A stretch of DNA of 64,000 nucleotides from contig OU744446.1 of NCBI GenBank assembly GCA_916610825.1, positions 33,275,436 through 33,339,435 on the forward strand. The letters run 5' to 3'. A program made the position numbers and the translations under genes. A model generated the notes under the pieces. That model searched no databases and was not told the DNA's origin. It was given only the letters and a program-made list of their open reading frames with translations. Origin of the DNA: Haliclystus octoradiatus. Lineage: Eukaryota > Cnidaria > Staurozoa > Stauromedusae > Haliclystidae. Shown piece after piece: positions 13,501 through 28,500 of the stretch (positions within the stretch are counted from its first letter, which is position 1; every line of letters starts with the position of its first letter).

Positions 13501-16500
13501 CTGTTTATGAAGTTCTTGAACTGTGCATAAACTGTTTATGACGTTCACGAACTGTGCATAAACTGTTCTGAACTTGTGGATTTTATTTCACATAGGAAGC
13601 CTTATTGAGTGCAATTCAGTTAAATTAATCTGCTGCTTGAAGTGCAATTGGATATTGGAATTCTATTAATAATCAAAATCCTTATTAAAAATGTTTCAGT
13701 ATTGCTAATTTTAATCAATACAATTAGACTCGTCATAAACTTTTAGTTCCATTTCTATTGGGTACAATTTTATATCTGCATGTATTGACTTTATTAATCT
13801 TCTTGTTTGTAAAACAACATTCCCAGCTGTTCAGTTAGATTGTATACACAAAATTTCAATCTATTAATTAGATAAAGTGAATGAAATGTTTTCATTATTT
13901 GGGAATTTGTTCATTGACATTAAAAAGTTTGTCAAAGCTAAACATTAAGGTACCATATGTCATTTTAAGTTCATGAACTATTGAATAATTCATGAACTGC
14001 CATCAAATTTTCTAGTAGCACATATACACATAAATTCATTGCAGCCAAATCAGATTTGAGATGCTATTAGATGTTAAATAGTTGAGCAAATCTTAATTCC
14101 CTGTGAAAATATTTCTTGGAATTTGGGTCATTTAACGTTCATGTACAGTTTATGAAGCTTCATGACCTAATTTTTTTTCAGGAGAATTCTAAAAGATCGG
14201 TGTTTTTTTCTGTTTGCTGGAATATTATGTATTAGGTATATATTATAAAAAAACTCACAATTATCTCATTTTGTATGTTTTCTATAGGTTTACAACAGTT
14301 CTTCGAGTGGCTTTCACTTACCCTGGAGATATGACTATTGAAGCTTCAGCTGGAGAAGATGTTTTCTTATTCGTTAATAAACAGATCATCTTCCATAATT
14401 CTCTTAAACCTGATGAACCTATCAATTGTAAGATTGCTGTGTTTTCTCATGAAAAAGGTACATCCTCACTGTAAAATACCTTGATAATCAATTACATCCA
14501 CTACGAAAAACAGTTCAGGAGTTCGTGAACGGTTTTCAGAGGGAATGGACAATTTATTCAGATCAAAGTATTTTTCCTGCGTAAAGTAAACCAAATTCAT
14601 CTATTCACAAGAGTTAGGACACACAGCACTTGGGGGTTGAAAATCGCCAGTTGAAAAATTGAAGGCGAGATTAAAAGAACAAAAAGTTTTTCAAATTCAT
14701 GAATTTATATTTTCGTGTTTAATCAAATTTTTTGAGGCTGTTTTTGACTGAACGGAAATGTCCATAAATTCCGTGACTGGCACCTGTCCAATTAGAGCTG
14801 AGAATAGCACATCAGAGTGTGCCCAACTCTTGTATATAGATGGCTCCAAGTAAATCATTTATTTGGCACTTTGTTTACCTCCTGAACTGTTCATGAACAC
14901 CTTCTACACTGTTTGCGGATTGTTAGTTAATGAACTGTTTTCACAAAGGTTGTCATGAACCTACAATGTGTGCTTTCCCTGTTTTAAATTGGATGCTTTC
15001 ATAAGAAATTGTTGTCTCAGAAAATATTACAATTCAAACCTCTGAGTTATTTATGTCTTACCTTACATTTTTGATGTATGTGATTGAATTTGAAGGAAAT
15101 GCAACAGTGAAAGTTTACAAAGGGAACGTTAATGCAGAGAAGTGTACAAAAGTACCGACTGATGCATACAAAGAAATCAACTTTCCTTTGAAGGTAGATT
15201 AATTAACACATCAAATTCTTACAAATAAAATTGATAGGCACAATTAAGTTGATGCCTCCAAATTACCAGAAGAAAGAAACAGAATTAGGTAGAATGCAGA
15301 TAAAATTATTAGTTTTCCTTAAAAACGTTTTTTTACCATTTTCACCTTCATCCTTTTGAAAGAACATGCCATTATTTGAAAGAAGAAAATGTCTTGAACT
15401 AAGTTCAACCGATCAAAAACATTGTGTTTTAGAAGATTCAGCTGGTCCTCATATGTTCATAAAACTCAACAAATCTTTAGAAAATAGTAAAATAAATTTC
15501 AATATCAAAAAAATACAACGTATACCGTTATGAATTAATATCACTGTCATGTAACGACGGCCGAAATGCGTGATAATAAACAGACTATAATATTAACTTG
15601 AGTGACACAGCTGAGTTTGATAGAGGATAAATTTTAAAAATGTATTGATATTAACAGTTAGTGATGTAACATGGTTTCTACATTATGACCTAACAAATAA
15701 TGTCAGTTAGCTTGCTTTAGAACCGTAAATAAGCCACCTTTTTCATTGGTTCAACAGTTCTATTTGTAATTATTTGTGTCACAGTGAAAACGAAATGAAC
15801 TGGCAATATAATACAAGCATAAACATGTAAATCCTCCAACAAGATTTATTGAAATTGATGCAGGGCCTATACGTAAAACACATTGATTTAATAGAAGAAT
15901 GTTTTGTGTACCTTAAGTAACTCCTGTGAAAACTTAATAACTTTATGCAAGCTGTCAGTTGACGAATCGACTTGATAGGAATGATACTTTGATTTATTTA
16001 GAATAACATTTTCATTAAATCAAACAATGTTTTGCAGAGGATACTTGTAGACATACTTAACAGTCACCTCTATAAAGCATCGACATATATTAGCGAAAAA
16101 CGGTTCAGGATTTCATGAACAGCTCATGAACTTTGAATGGCCCAATTTTCATGAACAGTTCATAAACCTTCACAGAGGATACTTGTAGACTTAACAGTCA
16201 CCTCTATATAGCATCCACATATCTTTACGAAAAACAGTTCAGGATTTCATGGACAGTTCATGAACTTTGAATGGCCCAATTTTCATGAACAGTTCATAAA
16301 CCTTCACAGACAGTTCGTAAACATTTCATGAAAATGTGTGATCATTTAACGTTCATGAACCGCTCATGAACTCCTGAACTGTTTTTTGCAGGTTGCTGGT
16401 CACTCTAGCAATATCTATAATATTGGTTTCTATTGATTCAACCCTGTGTTTAACGGCTGTATACAAAATTGAAATAAATCGCCTGATGATGACCTTATGA

Positions 16501-19500
16501 TGTGAAATTGAAGTTGTTTTATTATATAAAGGCCGCCTGGATGTGTAGTGATCAATTCTCCTACTTCTCTTTGCATTAACCCTATGAGAACTTATGGATA
16601 GGTATATATACTGTATTAATTTTAGGTCGGTGGTATCTACTGGATGGAAATGTTCCATGCTGAGAGATTCCCATGCAAATCTCATTTTTATTTTAAAAGC
16701 ACCAATATCATGTTCATAAAAACATTCAATACAACCAAGAATATGCCTTCTGATTTCTCAGTGAGTGTCAGGGAAGATGAAAAAGTGGGTACTTTGTTAC
16801 TGGAATTCCCCACCAAAGATCCATATGTTACAGGTAAAATAAAACTCAGTTATTCAAAGTTACACAATTAAAAACCATAGAATGACTAGCAGCCTTTGCA
16901 TATTTTTTTCTTTGAAATCTGGACCCAGATTTCAATCACTCATTTTCATGGTACACTGCCCGCCTTAGTGTCTCCTTTGCACACACATGCGATTTTGTAA
17001 AATCATTTTATAAAATGAACATGGAATATTGGAATGGAAGCATCTCTGCTCTGCCAAGTTATTTATCAACAAACTGGTTTAGGAAGTTACAAGAGTAATA
17101 GATGTGGACCTCATATAAGGCTTTTGACGCTTGAAGGAATTTGTACCACGAAAATCAATTCACTTGCGACCAGCATCATGCGAATTGTGGACGGAAGACA
17201 GAGTTCGAAACTACGATTGAACAGTCTAATTGCTGATTTGAAACTTCATGTAGGTGTTTACTTGATACAAGAATATAGGGGATTGGAAGAACAGGAAGAG
17301 GTTTGTTAGCATTCAGAATTGAAGTTTATGACCGAAATAAAATGAAATTATAACAGCAGGTGAACTCTCGTTTTTTATATTTGGATACTTTGATCAAGGA
17401 CTGAATTAGTTCATTGTCGAATTTGAAAAAATTATGTTTGTAAATTAGTAAGCTTTGTCTGAAAAGTGTACAATTATGTATTGCATTGTTTTCTATAGCA
17501 TTTATACATGGAATTGTATAAGCTAGAATCATATGAATTTTATTAGTATTTACATTTTATTCAAGTTGTTTTGGTTTCCGTCAAACTTTTCATGCTTTCT
17601 CAGCAGATACTCAGATAATCTAGATATTTATGACTTTCCTATTTATTTATGATCCGTATGTATTTGTTGGCTATTTATGGCCATAGACTTGAATTTCAAC
17701 GTCATGGTATGTTCTTGCACCTACCACTAATTGTAAACATTGAGTTTTATTCAAAATTGAAAACCCAGACTATGTTCTCAAGCTTTCTGTCATGTCTTTT
17801 TGCAGCAACAGCTGCGCCGTAGGACAATTCTCTGACGTATTAGCGCCAACGTCATTTTCCAGAAGTTTAATTAGCCTCGTTTCTTGTAATAATAAAAATG
17901 CAGAGGCTGCTGGTCATTCTAAGCTCTTTACGCTTGACGCATACACAACACAGACAATCAAATGTACAAATTCTGATTACCTTGGTGTTTCATGAAGATA
18001 TCAGATCGTCAATGTTGCTTGAATTGTGATTGATTTTTGATCTGTATTCCTGTGTTTTCTTGACTTACAATAGGCTTATTGTCTGATTTTACTTGATTTG
18101 CGACGAACAATAGAAGGAGCATGCCTCGTTCAACATTTCGTCAAATATTCCTACAATGTATCAGATTTGTTGATTTCATGCAAAAAGCAGTTCAGGCGTT
18201 CAGGCGAACAGGCCCCTGCAAAAACAGTTCAGTAGTTCATGAAACAGTTCATGAACATTAAATGACCCAAAATTTTTCATGAACTGTTCATGAACTGAAA
18301 CTGAAATTTGTAGGCATGACTGAGGTTGATAATTGAATTTACGTTTTTTTAATTTAAATTGTAGCAACGCCAGTCAATTTTTCTCCTTTAAATTTTAACT
18401 TTTAATTCTCATTTGAATTGCTTGACTGTTTTTGCAGGGGATATGACATGCTCAGCTATGGGCCGTATGAGTTTTATTTCTCAATTATTTTTAATTGATT
18501 CTGTAAACACTTTAGTTAAAGCGAACAGTTTATTAGATTCTTGTATTTTATAATCGAAAGCAGTGTAAAACAGATGTAATTAGCGCCTTTCTGTTATTGA
18601 TCAATTTTAAATAAGTGATACAACAACAACAACGTACCTATGCATTTGAGTAATCCATTCAACACTGATGGATTAATGTATTTTTATGTTTGGTTGCTGG
18701 CAAGGGGATTTCTATGCAATTCTTACTTGTATTTAATCTGCTCTTGGTTGAAACAGACAATTAACTAATTGTTCTACCTAATGAGTGATAGAAAATAATT
18801 TTATCCCAACAATTTTTTTCCAGGGACTTATGAAGCTGAAATCATTTCTGGTAACACTGAAACGAGATTCTCTTTTACAAAATCTGGAATGCTTAGTCTT
18901 GCTTCTGCTTTGGATTATGAAATTGAAAAAGAATATATGTTAATTGTGTCGATATTACAGAAGGAAACAGGAATAAAAAAATATTCTGGTATACATGTAC
19001 GTACATAACAAACTGAGTTCCCCCATAATTTTCAGTGTATCATGTGATTGATCTGTCTATAATAGGCACCTACCGGTATGTCATTGTATCCCGCTCACGT
19101 AAATGCCGTAACCACAACTTGAACACACTGATGTCACTTAATCTGATTATCTCTGTTTTTAAGATTTTGGGTTACTTTTCAAACTCAACTTCTCGTTTTA
19201 TCAAGAAAAAACTTGAGACGATAATCAGCGCATTTCGTACATTTACAGGGTAAAACTGTTGACCTTAAATTTATAATGCGTTGAGATGCCATATTGAGGG
19301 TAGCATAATGTTTTACAAGAAGAGAATTTGTCAAGAGTAATGCATGGAATTTTAAAGAACTACAGCAATAAAATAAGATATTCGTACTCAGTGGTCTGAA
19401 GAATCACAGCAAAATACGGTTCACAATATTATAATCTCGATACATAACTAATAAATATATCCCCTTCGAAAAACAGTTCAGGAGCTCATGAACGGTTCAT

Positions 19501-22500
19501 GAACATTTCATGAACGTTAAATGGCTCAAATTTTCCTGAACTGTTCATGAATGTTCATGAACCCTCACAGGCAGTTCATGAACAGTTAATGAAAATTTGG
19601 AACCATTTTATGTTCATGAACTGTTCATGAACTGTTCATTAACTCCTGAACTATTTTCACAGGGATGCTCTCTCTAAGAAACAGGGTATTTTACTCCAAT
19701 ATGGCAGGACTCTCTTATGTACTTTACTAGCCTTCTCTAAATTAGAAGTGTGTATCTTAACCTATAAAAGAAAAATTGCTTTTTATCAACCAGCTCCTGA
19801 GTTCTCCACTCTGCTGCCTATCACAATGTTTGTATTTGAATAGAGACGCTTGCAGTAATTCAACGCTGTTCTGCTAAACCTTTTGTTATGCTAACATTGT
19901 TCTGCTATGTTAAGATTTATTGAAATAGAGCTTTTCACAGGCTCTTGACGAGTCGTTTGAGAATTATTTAAATAATATGATCTCCCCCAATCTAACTCGG
20001 CCCACATTAAACCCCGAGCAACGCGGGTAACTCATTGCTAGTTTTATATGGCAGACAAGTACAATGCTTGGTTAATAAATGGAGGCATAGTCTGATCAAT
20101 GAAAAACTAGCTTAGCTTGCCATAATCGCTACCAAAACAGTTAATGAAAAGCTTATAAACAATTCATGGCCTCAAATGTTCTTGAATTATTCATGAACTG
20201 TTCATGAAATCCTTTCTACGACAAACAGTTCAGGAGCTCAAGAACAGATCATGAATTTACCAACCAATTTTCATAAATTGTTCATGAACTGTTCATGAAA
20301 TCCCCCCACGAAAAACAGTTCAGGAGCTCAAGAACAGATCATGAATTTACCAACCAATTTTCATGAACTGTTCATGAACGGTTCAATTGGAGGATTAGCT
20401 CAGGGGGCAGAGCAACTGAACTTCAGACCGGATCATATCTGATCAACTGTGGTCAAATCCCCCAAGGTCAACTCAGCCTTGACTTTATCTGAAACATAAA
20501 ATGAGTACCATCTGAAGATGGCGGATGGAATGGTCCAGGGGGGATTGCATTGTGATTGCATTGTAGCTGCGGCGCATCATTGCGCATTGACAATCAAGAC
20601 CTATCTGCCATGAAATCTATTGAAATTGATCTGCAATGTTGCGGATCCATAAAGAGCGTTTAAAATCATCGCTCTTAGCGAAAAGAGCCACTACTCTAGA
20701 AATAGAGGCGTGGTACAGATGCCTTCGGTAGGGCGACACCTTCTACATTACTACTACATTTTTTATGAAAATTTGGGGCCATGTACCTTCATGAACTGTT
20801 CTTTGCACGGGAATAGCAATGTCACAATGAATTATGTTACACCATGCGTCTCCCAATGAACAAGCCTTCATCCTTAAGGGTTGACCACAATCATTGTCAT
20901 CAGGATATAGGATATATTCTTTAATTTTATGTTTTCTTGAAATTAGATTTCAGTCATTGATATCAACGATAATTCGCCAGTTGTACTAACATCAAAAGAC
21001 TTTTATCAGCCTAATCCGTCCTTACAGAAACCTGGAATATTTCAAATTATATCGAGCGATGCTGACAGTGATGAGAATGGGCGAATAACTTATCATCTTG
21101 ATAGAATGGTTATAGAGAGGTATGATGGATTTCTTACTACTTGTTATTCCTCATTTTAGGTCATGATTGCTGCCTACACTATGAATATTGGATTTTACTG
21201 AATCGCGACTAAAAACCTGCTGAAAACATACTGGAATAGGCTTGGTTACTGAAACCATACTAAAATTACCACTAAAAACATACTGGAATTCACCAGACAC
21301 TTGAATCTAGATTCATCTCATTCTACTGAAAAACTACTGAACATAAAGTTCATGAATAGTTCATGAATAGTTCATGAACTGTTCATGAAGTTTCGCAGGG
21401 GACGTACCATAAATCTGAAATTTCTGGAAAGTGCCTAATTTAGTAAATTTTAGAAAGTTTTTAGTAATATTTCCAATTTTCAAAATTTGCAGTATTAAAA
21501 GGATCGACATTGATCTTTTTTGTGACAAGACAATAGCAATTTATGAGAAAATCATGAAAACCAAAGGATTTATGCAATGTTCATTATAAACAGGTGATAA
21601 AACTCATTGAATATGTCATCATTGGTGATGTTATTAAAGTTGTTGTGCTATTTCAGGGAGCTTACAAATGCTACATCTTACATAACCACAGTTGATAATA
21701 AGACTACAATTATTTGGTCAAACAAAACTTTTCTTGTAATATGGAATGTAACAATTAGTGCAAAAGACCATGGAATACCATCACTATTAACTTCGATATC
21801 ATTCTTACTTCATATGAAGCCATCTTGTTCTTCAAGTTTGAAAATAGTTGTTAACGAAACAACTGGTGATGTATATATCAGAGCACCAACTCAAACAGTA
21901 TCAGACTATGGTAAGATTTTTCATCAAATAGGGCTTTATTTACCACTGTGAAAACAGTCTTATAGTATTAAATTGCCTGCTGTTTATGAAAATACCAGCC
22001 ATTTAAAATTCATAACCACCCCTGCAAAAAACAGTTCATGAACCTTAAATGCTCCCAATTTTCCTTAGTTCATGAACTCTTTTTAAACAGTTCATGAACA
22101 GGTCATGCATGTTAATAGGCCCAATTTTCATGAACAGTTTATGGAAAATTCCATGGAAATTAGACCATTTAACGTTCATAAACTACCCCTGTGAAAAACA
22201 GTTCAGAAGTTCATGGACTCTCATGGACAGTTCATGAACAGTTTATGAAAATTTGAGGCCATTTAGCGTTCATAAACTGTTCATGAACTCCTGAACTGTT
22301 TTAGCAGGGATTATGTCAGATAATTTCATGAGTGTATTTAAAAAATTCACAAACATTGAATTTCCTGCTTTTCATGAATAATTCGATGATATTTGACTGT
22401 TTCTACAACGGAGCCACTACAAGTTGATGAACCGTTTTTCGTTTTTGTGTGACTTTTTTTGTAAGTTGTGGTACATCTAATTAGATGCATATCATTTGTT

Positions 22501-25500
22501 TTAGACAAGGCTGATTGTTATGGATGCCGAGCAGGTTACTACTGTCCTGGTGATGGGGATGAATTGAAATGTGGTGATGACGAAGAAACACGCTATATGT
22601 TCACATATGGATCATCAGAATCTTGTCAGCCATGTCCAATTGGTTGGGTATGTTGTTTTAACTGTTAATGAAACACCTCTTATATTTTGTTATAATTGTA
22701 GTCTTATTATCAACTGTGGTTGTGAAAGATGTAGCATTTCTTACAATCCAACTTTTTTGTTGTGAATTGTATTCCATGCTTCATATTAAGCTTTTGATGT
22801 CTGAGGTTGGACCCTAATACCTTTGCGAAAAATTGAAAGAATTCATAAACTCTGAATGTTGAGTTCATGAACATTCATGAAAACTTCATGAACTCCAAAT
22901 AAATGGTTCATCTAACCTTCATGAAAAAGTATTTTCAATTTTTCAATTTTCTTTATATTTTCAATGACTTTTCTCACAAGCAGCTTGTGAATATTAGGCG
23001 TGTAACTTGAACTGTTTTTCACTTGAAATGTACTGTTGTAAATAACACCTCTGTATGACTTCTCTTTTTCAAGCTTTGCAAAGATGGTCTTATTAAGAAG
23101 TGTGCTGATAATACCTATATCTCATGTAATAAAACTGTGAGTTGAACAATTTGGTGTGAATTATTTTATATCATTCTTCAGATAAATTCCAGACAAATTA
23201 AATGTGCAACTCAAGATTTCAAAACTACATTACTTCAGCAGTTATCAATGGTAACAATTAACTGAATGGAACATAATCTTCCTGTATTTTTTTTATGGCA
23301 AATCTATGTTGTATCATTTTACTAAGAACGTATGTTGCTTATAGTTTCTAATCAAAATATGAACATTCAGACATTGCTAAGTATAACCAGTTCAGCAGTT
23401 ATAATTTTGGATTTTCGCCCACAGGATCTTTAGCTAATCCCTAGTAGTTCTTATTGACATCTGGAAGGGCATATTGCAAAACCCTTGCAAAAAACAATTT
23501 AGGAGTTCATGATCAGTTCATGAACAGTTCATGAACGTTAAATGGCCCACAATTTTAATGAACTGTCCGTGAGGCTTCATGAACTGTTCTTGAACTGTTT
23601 TTCACAAGGAAAGCATACACTCATGTGCTTTAAGCAATAACCAATAAAGCAGCAAACCCTATGAATCATCTCCAAGGTTATCCGGTTTGTAATAAAATAA
23701 TGATTAATCAGAATAGTAATAAAAATAATAATCTATGTTCTTTTTATATTAGTGGTGTCCCGATGAATGCTTCCCATGTCCTCCTGGAACATACTGCTAC
23801 GAAGGCAGAAAAGAAGATTGTTTACCTGGTACATACAATGATGGAATAGGTAAAAAATATAGATGCTATATATTACGATTAGCTAAATTTTAAGAACAGA
23901 CAATGTTGCACATTGACAATATAAGCTTATTTACCCTGAAATCTTCTGAAATTGATCTGCAATGTCACGGCTTAAATCAATAAAGAGCATTTAACACCAT
24001 TACTCTCATTAAAAAGACCCACTCCTCTAGAAATAGAAGAGTTGTAGTGCCTTCAGTAGGGCAATAAGTTCACTCTCTCAAGAATATTAGTTGTTCATCT
24101 CATGAATAGGTCAACATTTCATCGATTTTCAATTTTCAAAGTGAATAGATTTTCAAGAACGCAGTTCAATACTGCTTGCAAAAGATGTACGACTCTGATC
24201 CGAATCCGAACTTGATCCAATTGGATCGGGTCAGATTCAGGTTGATCTGTTAGGTCTTCGGATCGGATCGGATTTGTAATACTATTTTGATTCGGATTAT
24301 TTAGGATTTCGAAATTTGATTGAGTATTTGTAGTTCGTAATAATTAATGTGTTCTAATTGTGTTTAATGTATATGTCTTCCCTTCAACACAGAAAATAAA
24401 TGTTCCAATGTAAGTATAGCTATGTTATAATATGCCTGGTTTTATTGACTCAAATGTTGTGACATGAATTACAATTTTATGAAGGAAGGGATCAATTAAT
24501 ATGTCTTGATTATTTAAACATCATTTCAATGTTTGTTTTTTCCAACATTCTCCTCAGCAGTTCATTCCCCTTATATACAGTTACTTAATCAGCACTTAGT
24601 GGCAGTGATAGACTTGATAAGTCAAACGTCATAATTATTCACGTCTACGAATTTACATTGAAAGTGTGATAGTTTCGTATTTTATCGCAGTAGCAATGAC
24701 TTAAAGCTTCTAGCCTGCATAGAATGTCCATCTTCCCAGCTTGATAGGAAATAGTATCGTATTATCATCAAAGATTTCAAGTTGAAGAAATATCTGGCTG
24801 TGTGTCTAAGACTGTATCAATCAAAAGTTGATAGATTTATAAGAGCCAGTGTTTTAAATTCTGTTGGCAAAATGTATGTCTCTTGGATGTTTACTCAGAT
24901 TTTTCGGATTTCATACAACATTTTTGGATTAGTTCGGATTAATTTGGAAATTTTAGTTTCGGGTCGGATGGGATCGGATTATATTTATGATTATTGCTTA
25001 TGGTCGGATCGGATTCGGAACACTATCGCATTCGTACCCGTAATCAATTTTCTGTAAATCCGATCTGACGCACACATTTACTGCTCACTGTGCATACCTT
25101 TTTTGTGAATGGTTCATAAAAAAGTAATCAACTCCATATTCATAAACTCATTCACTTTTTCACATGTTCCAGCAGGTAATTGTATTGTATTACATTCTAT
25201 TTTACCTTATGCGTTATTTATTTGATCAGGTCCATGCAAATTATGCGAAGTTGGTAGTTATAATAACATCACAAAAGCAGATCATTGTAAATGTTGTCCT
25301 GCTGGTTATGAGAATACATACAAACGTGACAGTTGTCAATTGTGTCTCCCAAATGAATACTCTATTGGTGACTGTCAAATATGTCAAACATGTCACGGTA
25401 CATCATGTAAGTAGCAAAATTAAAAGTAATGTGCAGCAAATAAGATTGTATTTCTCATGGAAATATCCTCGACTGAAAACCATTCATTCATGATTGAGAT

Positions 25501-28500
25501 GAAAAGGATGTCAAAAGATATTAATCATATCTAAGATGCATTATTGGTTGTTACATGAGCCAATAGGGCCACACCTGTGAAAACAGCTCATGCACTAAAA
25601 ATTGGCTTAAATGGCCTAGTTTTATGAACTGTTCATGAAAATATTTGATGAAAATTGGGCAATTCGATGTCCATGGACTGTTCATGAACTGTCCAGAAGG
25701 TCAATGGACAGCTCATGGACTCAATCATTTTTAGCAAGGGCTTTAGTGTTCATGGACTGTTTACATGGGGATGCACTCATAAAAGGCACTCTTTTAAGTT
25801 TTCTAATAAATGTTCACCGATTGATAATGGTTCTAAATCAACCATACAGTAATATTTATATTTGATATTGGTTTTCCATTAACAGGTAAATGTTCTCTCT
25901 CCCCTTGTTTCTCTAATGTTGAATGTCACAACATTGGTGTTGGTCAATTCCATTGTGAATCATGTCCACCAGGGTACAATGGAGATGGGATAACATGTAC
26001 AGATATTAATGAGGTAATACTTTATACAGAAACATTGATTTTATAGCATTTTATTAATATTGGGGATTCAATAAAATTGTTCAAATTTGGAAATATTTTA
26101 TTGATCCATTGATGGTCAGCATGAAAATTTAAAATTTAACAAATTGTTACCATACAACTTCTCAAAATTTCAATAGTAAATTCTCCGTCAAGAAATAAGT
26201 AATTATGAAATATTTGCCATTAACCCCCGCAAAAAACAGTTCAGGATTTCATGAACAGTTCATTAACTGTTCTAGAACAGTTCAGAAAAATTGAAGACAC
26301 TTAACGTTCATGAACTGTTCATGAACTCGTATACTGTTTTCACAGGGATATCTGTGGCATACGTTATTCAATATTTTCTCTTCAAATCATTATTTGTTCT
26401 AGCCCCTCACAGACAGTTCATGAACAGTTCATAAAATTTGATACCATTTAATTTTCATGGACTGTTGATGAACTGTTCTTGAACTCCTGAACTATTTTTC
26501 ACAGGGGTATTTGTGGCATATGATCTTCGATTTTTGCTCTTCAAATCATTATTTGTCCTATATTGGCCCAATTTTCATGATGCCATACTGTTAAACATTA
26601 AAAATGATATTCAATGCTATTATTTTTTACTTCAGTGTGACCTAAACAATCCTTGTGATCCTCCAACTGGCTGTGTGAATTTATCGCCTGGTTACCGTTG
26701 CTCTGGTTGCCCGCCGGGATATAGTGGCAATGCACCAAGCGGTATTGGATTAAATGAAACACAGAATCAAACATGTATTGACATTAATGAATGCAAAATG
26801 GAAAATATATGTGATTCAAATGCCTATTGTATCAACACTTTGGTAAGAGCAATACATTTAATGGAAATGTTTCTGTGGAAATGGAAATGTGATGAACAGT
26901 TCAGAAGTTCGTGAACACGTCATGAATGTTAAATAGTCCCAAATTTCATGAACCATCACAGAAAGGTCATGAAATTTGGGGTCACAATCAGTTCTTAAAT
27001 ATTAGTTAAAATTGTGTTCCCCTGTTGTCTTGTTTATATTGTGTAGAACATTCTTCAAAAAATGGTTCATCAAAATTGAATTCAAAAATATTTCGTACTA
27101 GTATAATGTTTGTAACTCCGTTAATTGATCGCTAGTGTTGTATGTCTGGCGGCTCATAATTGATATACTTCACCATATCATATCATCAAAATGTAATTCT
27201 GTGAAAGTCTTCTCATGGAATGTTCTGGAAATAGCACTCAACAGAATCACAAGAACTAAGTATAAGACTTGTCCCCTGATCTAACAGAAGTATTTGCTCT
27301 CTGGATGTTCGAAGGGGTTGTAGAAGCTTTACATTGTTCCAAACATGACTCTGGTAAACATTTCAGCACGCTTAATTTCAAGAAAATATAGTACGCTTTG
27401 TTGAATTTCAATCATACGTCAATCATGCGACTCAAGTATCTGATTTCTTATATTTGAGGGACACTTTGGGAGCTTTGTCGCGCTTCAATCTTATCTCACA
27501 ATCACCATGTCACAACTTTGTTAAGAAACAATTGGTAACATGATAATATTTAATTGATATCAAATCATGTCAGATTTTATATATTAATTTAGGGAAGCTT
27601 TCATTGTGGAGCATGTAAACCTGGCTGGATTGGAAATGGATATGCTGGTTGTAGCCCTGGTGATCTCTGTACCTATAGTAATCATACATGTGATGAGAAT
27701 GCCACTTGTACATTGGTCCTGTCTGGCATGTATATGTGTAAAGTAAGATTTATTGTCTAACTTAGTGTGAAATTTCCATGAGCGAACAGGTTATAAACAC
27801 CCCTGCAGAAAACAGTGTATGAGTTCATGAACAGTTCATGAAAAAATCCATGAAAATTCGGCCATTTACCGTTCAGGAAGTTCATGAACTCAGCACATTT
27901 ATTTTACAAGGGCAGTTTCAGAACTATATCATGGACTCCTTGAATGGCATAATTTTCGTGGATTGTTTCCTGAACTAATGAGAAAGGTTCATGAGAATTT
28001 GGCCATTTAACATTCAGAAAGTTCATGAACTCACACAATTTTTTTTGGGAACTAGTTCATGGACATTGAATGAAACAAATTTCATGGATTGTTTCATGAA
28101 CTGTTAAGAAAGGGTCACGAAAATTTGTGTATTTAACTTTCATGAACTGTTTTCACGGGGAAATTTCTGACGAAGCATTCCAGTTATTTATAGATTTTAT
28201 TAATGTGAATATTTCAAATTGGGATGATTTAATAAAGTAAATTGGTGACATTATTCCACAAGCATTATTTTCTTACGCATACATTTGAAATAAATCAAAA
28301 CACACAATTAAAAATTCTGAGAATATTAAATAATGAAAATAAAAAATTATCAAATGCTTATTTTGACAACCCCTGCGAAAAATAGTTCATGAACGTTAAA
28401 TGGCCTCAATTTTCATGAACCGACCATGAACTTCTTAACTGTTTTTGGATAGGAACCCGGATACTGGCACCATAATTAGTAACTTGGGCCATTAGGAAAT

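Noticed and set aside
17034..17309. 91-codon open frame in a cadherin-region intron
   Set aside because: No recognisable motif, no homologous phase or splice context; in AT-rich intron sequence an ORF of this length can arise by chance.
22571..22765. ORF overlapping exon 22505-22647 in another frame
   Set aside because: Shadow of the Cys-rich exon; only the frame with [10 protein letters not shown] fits the neighbouring exon phases.
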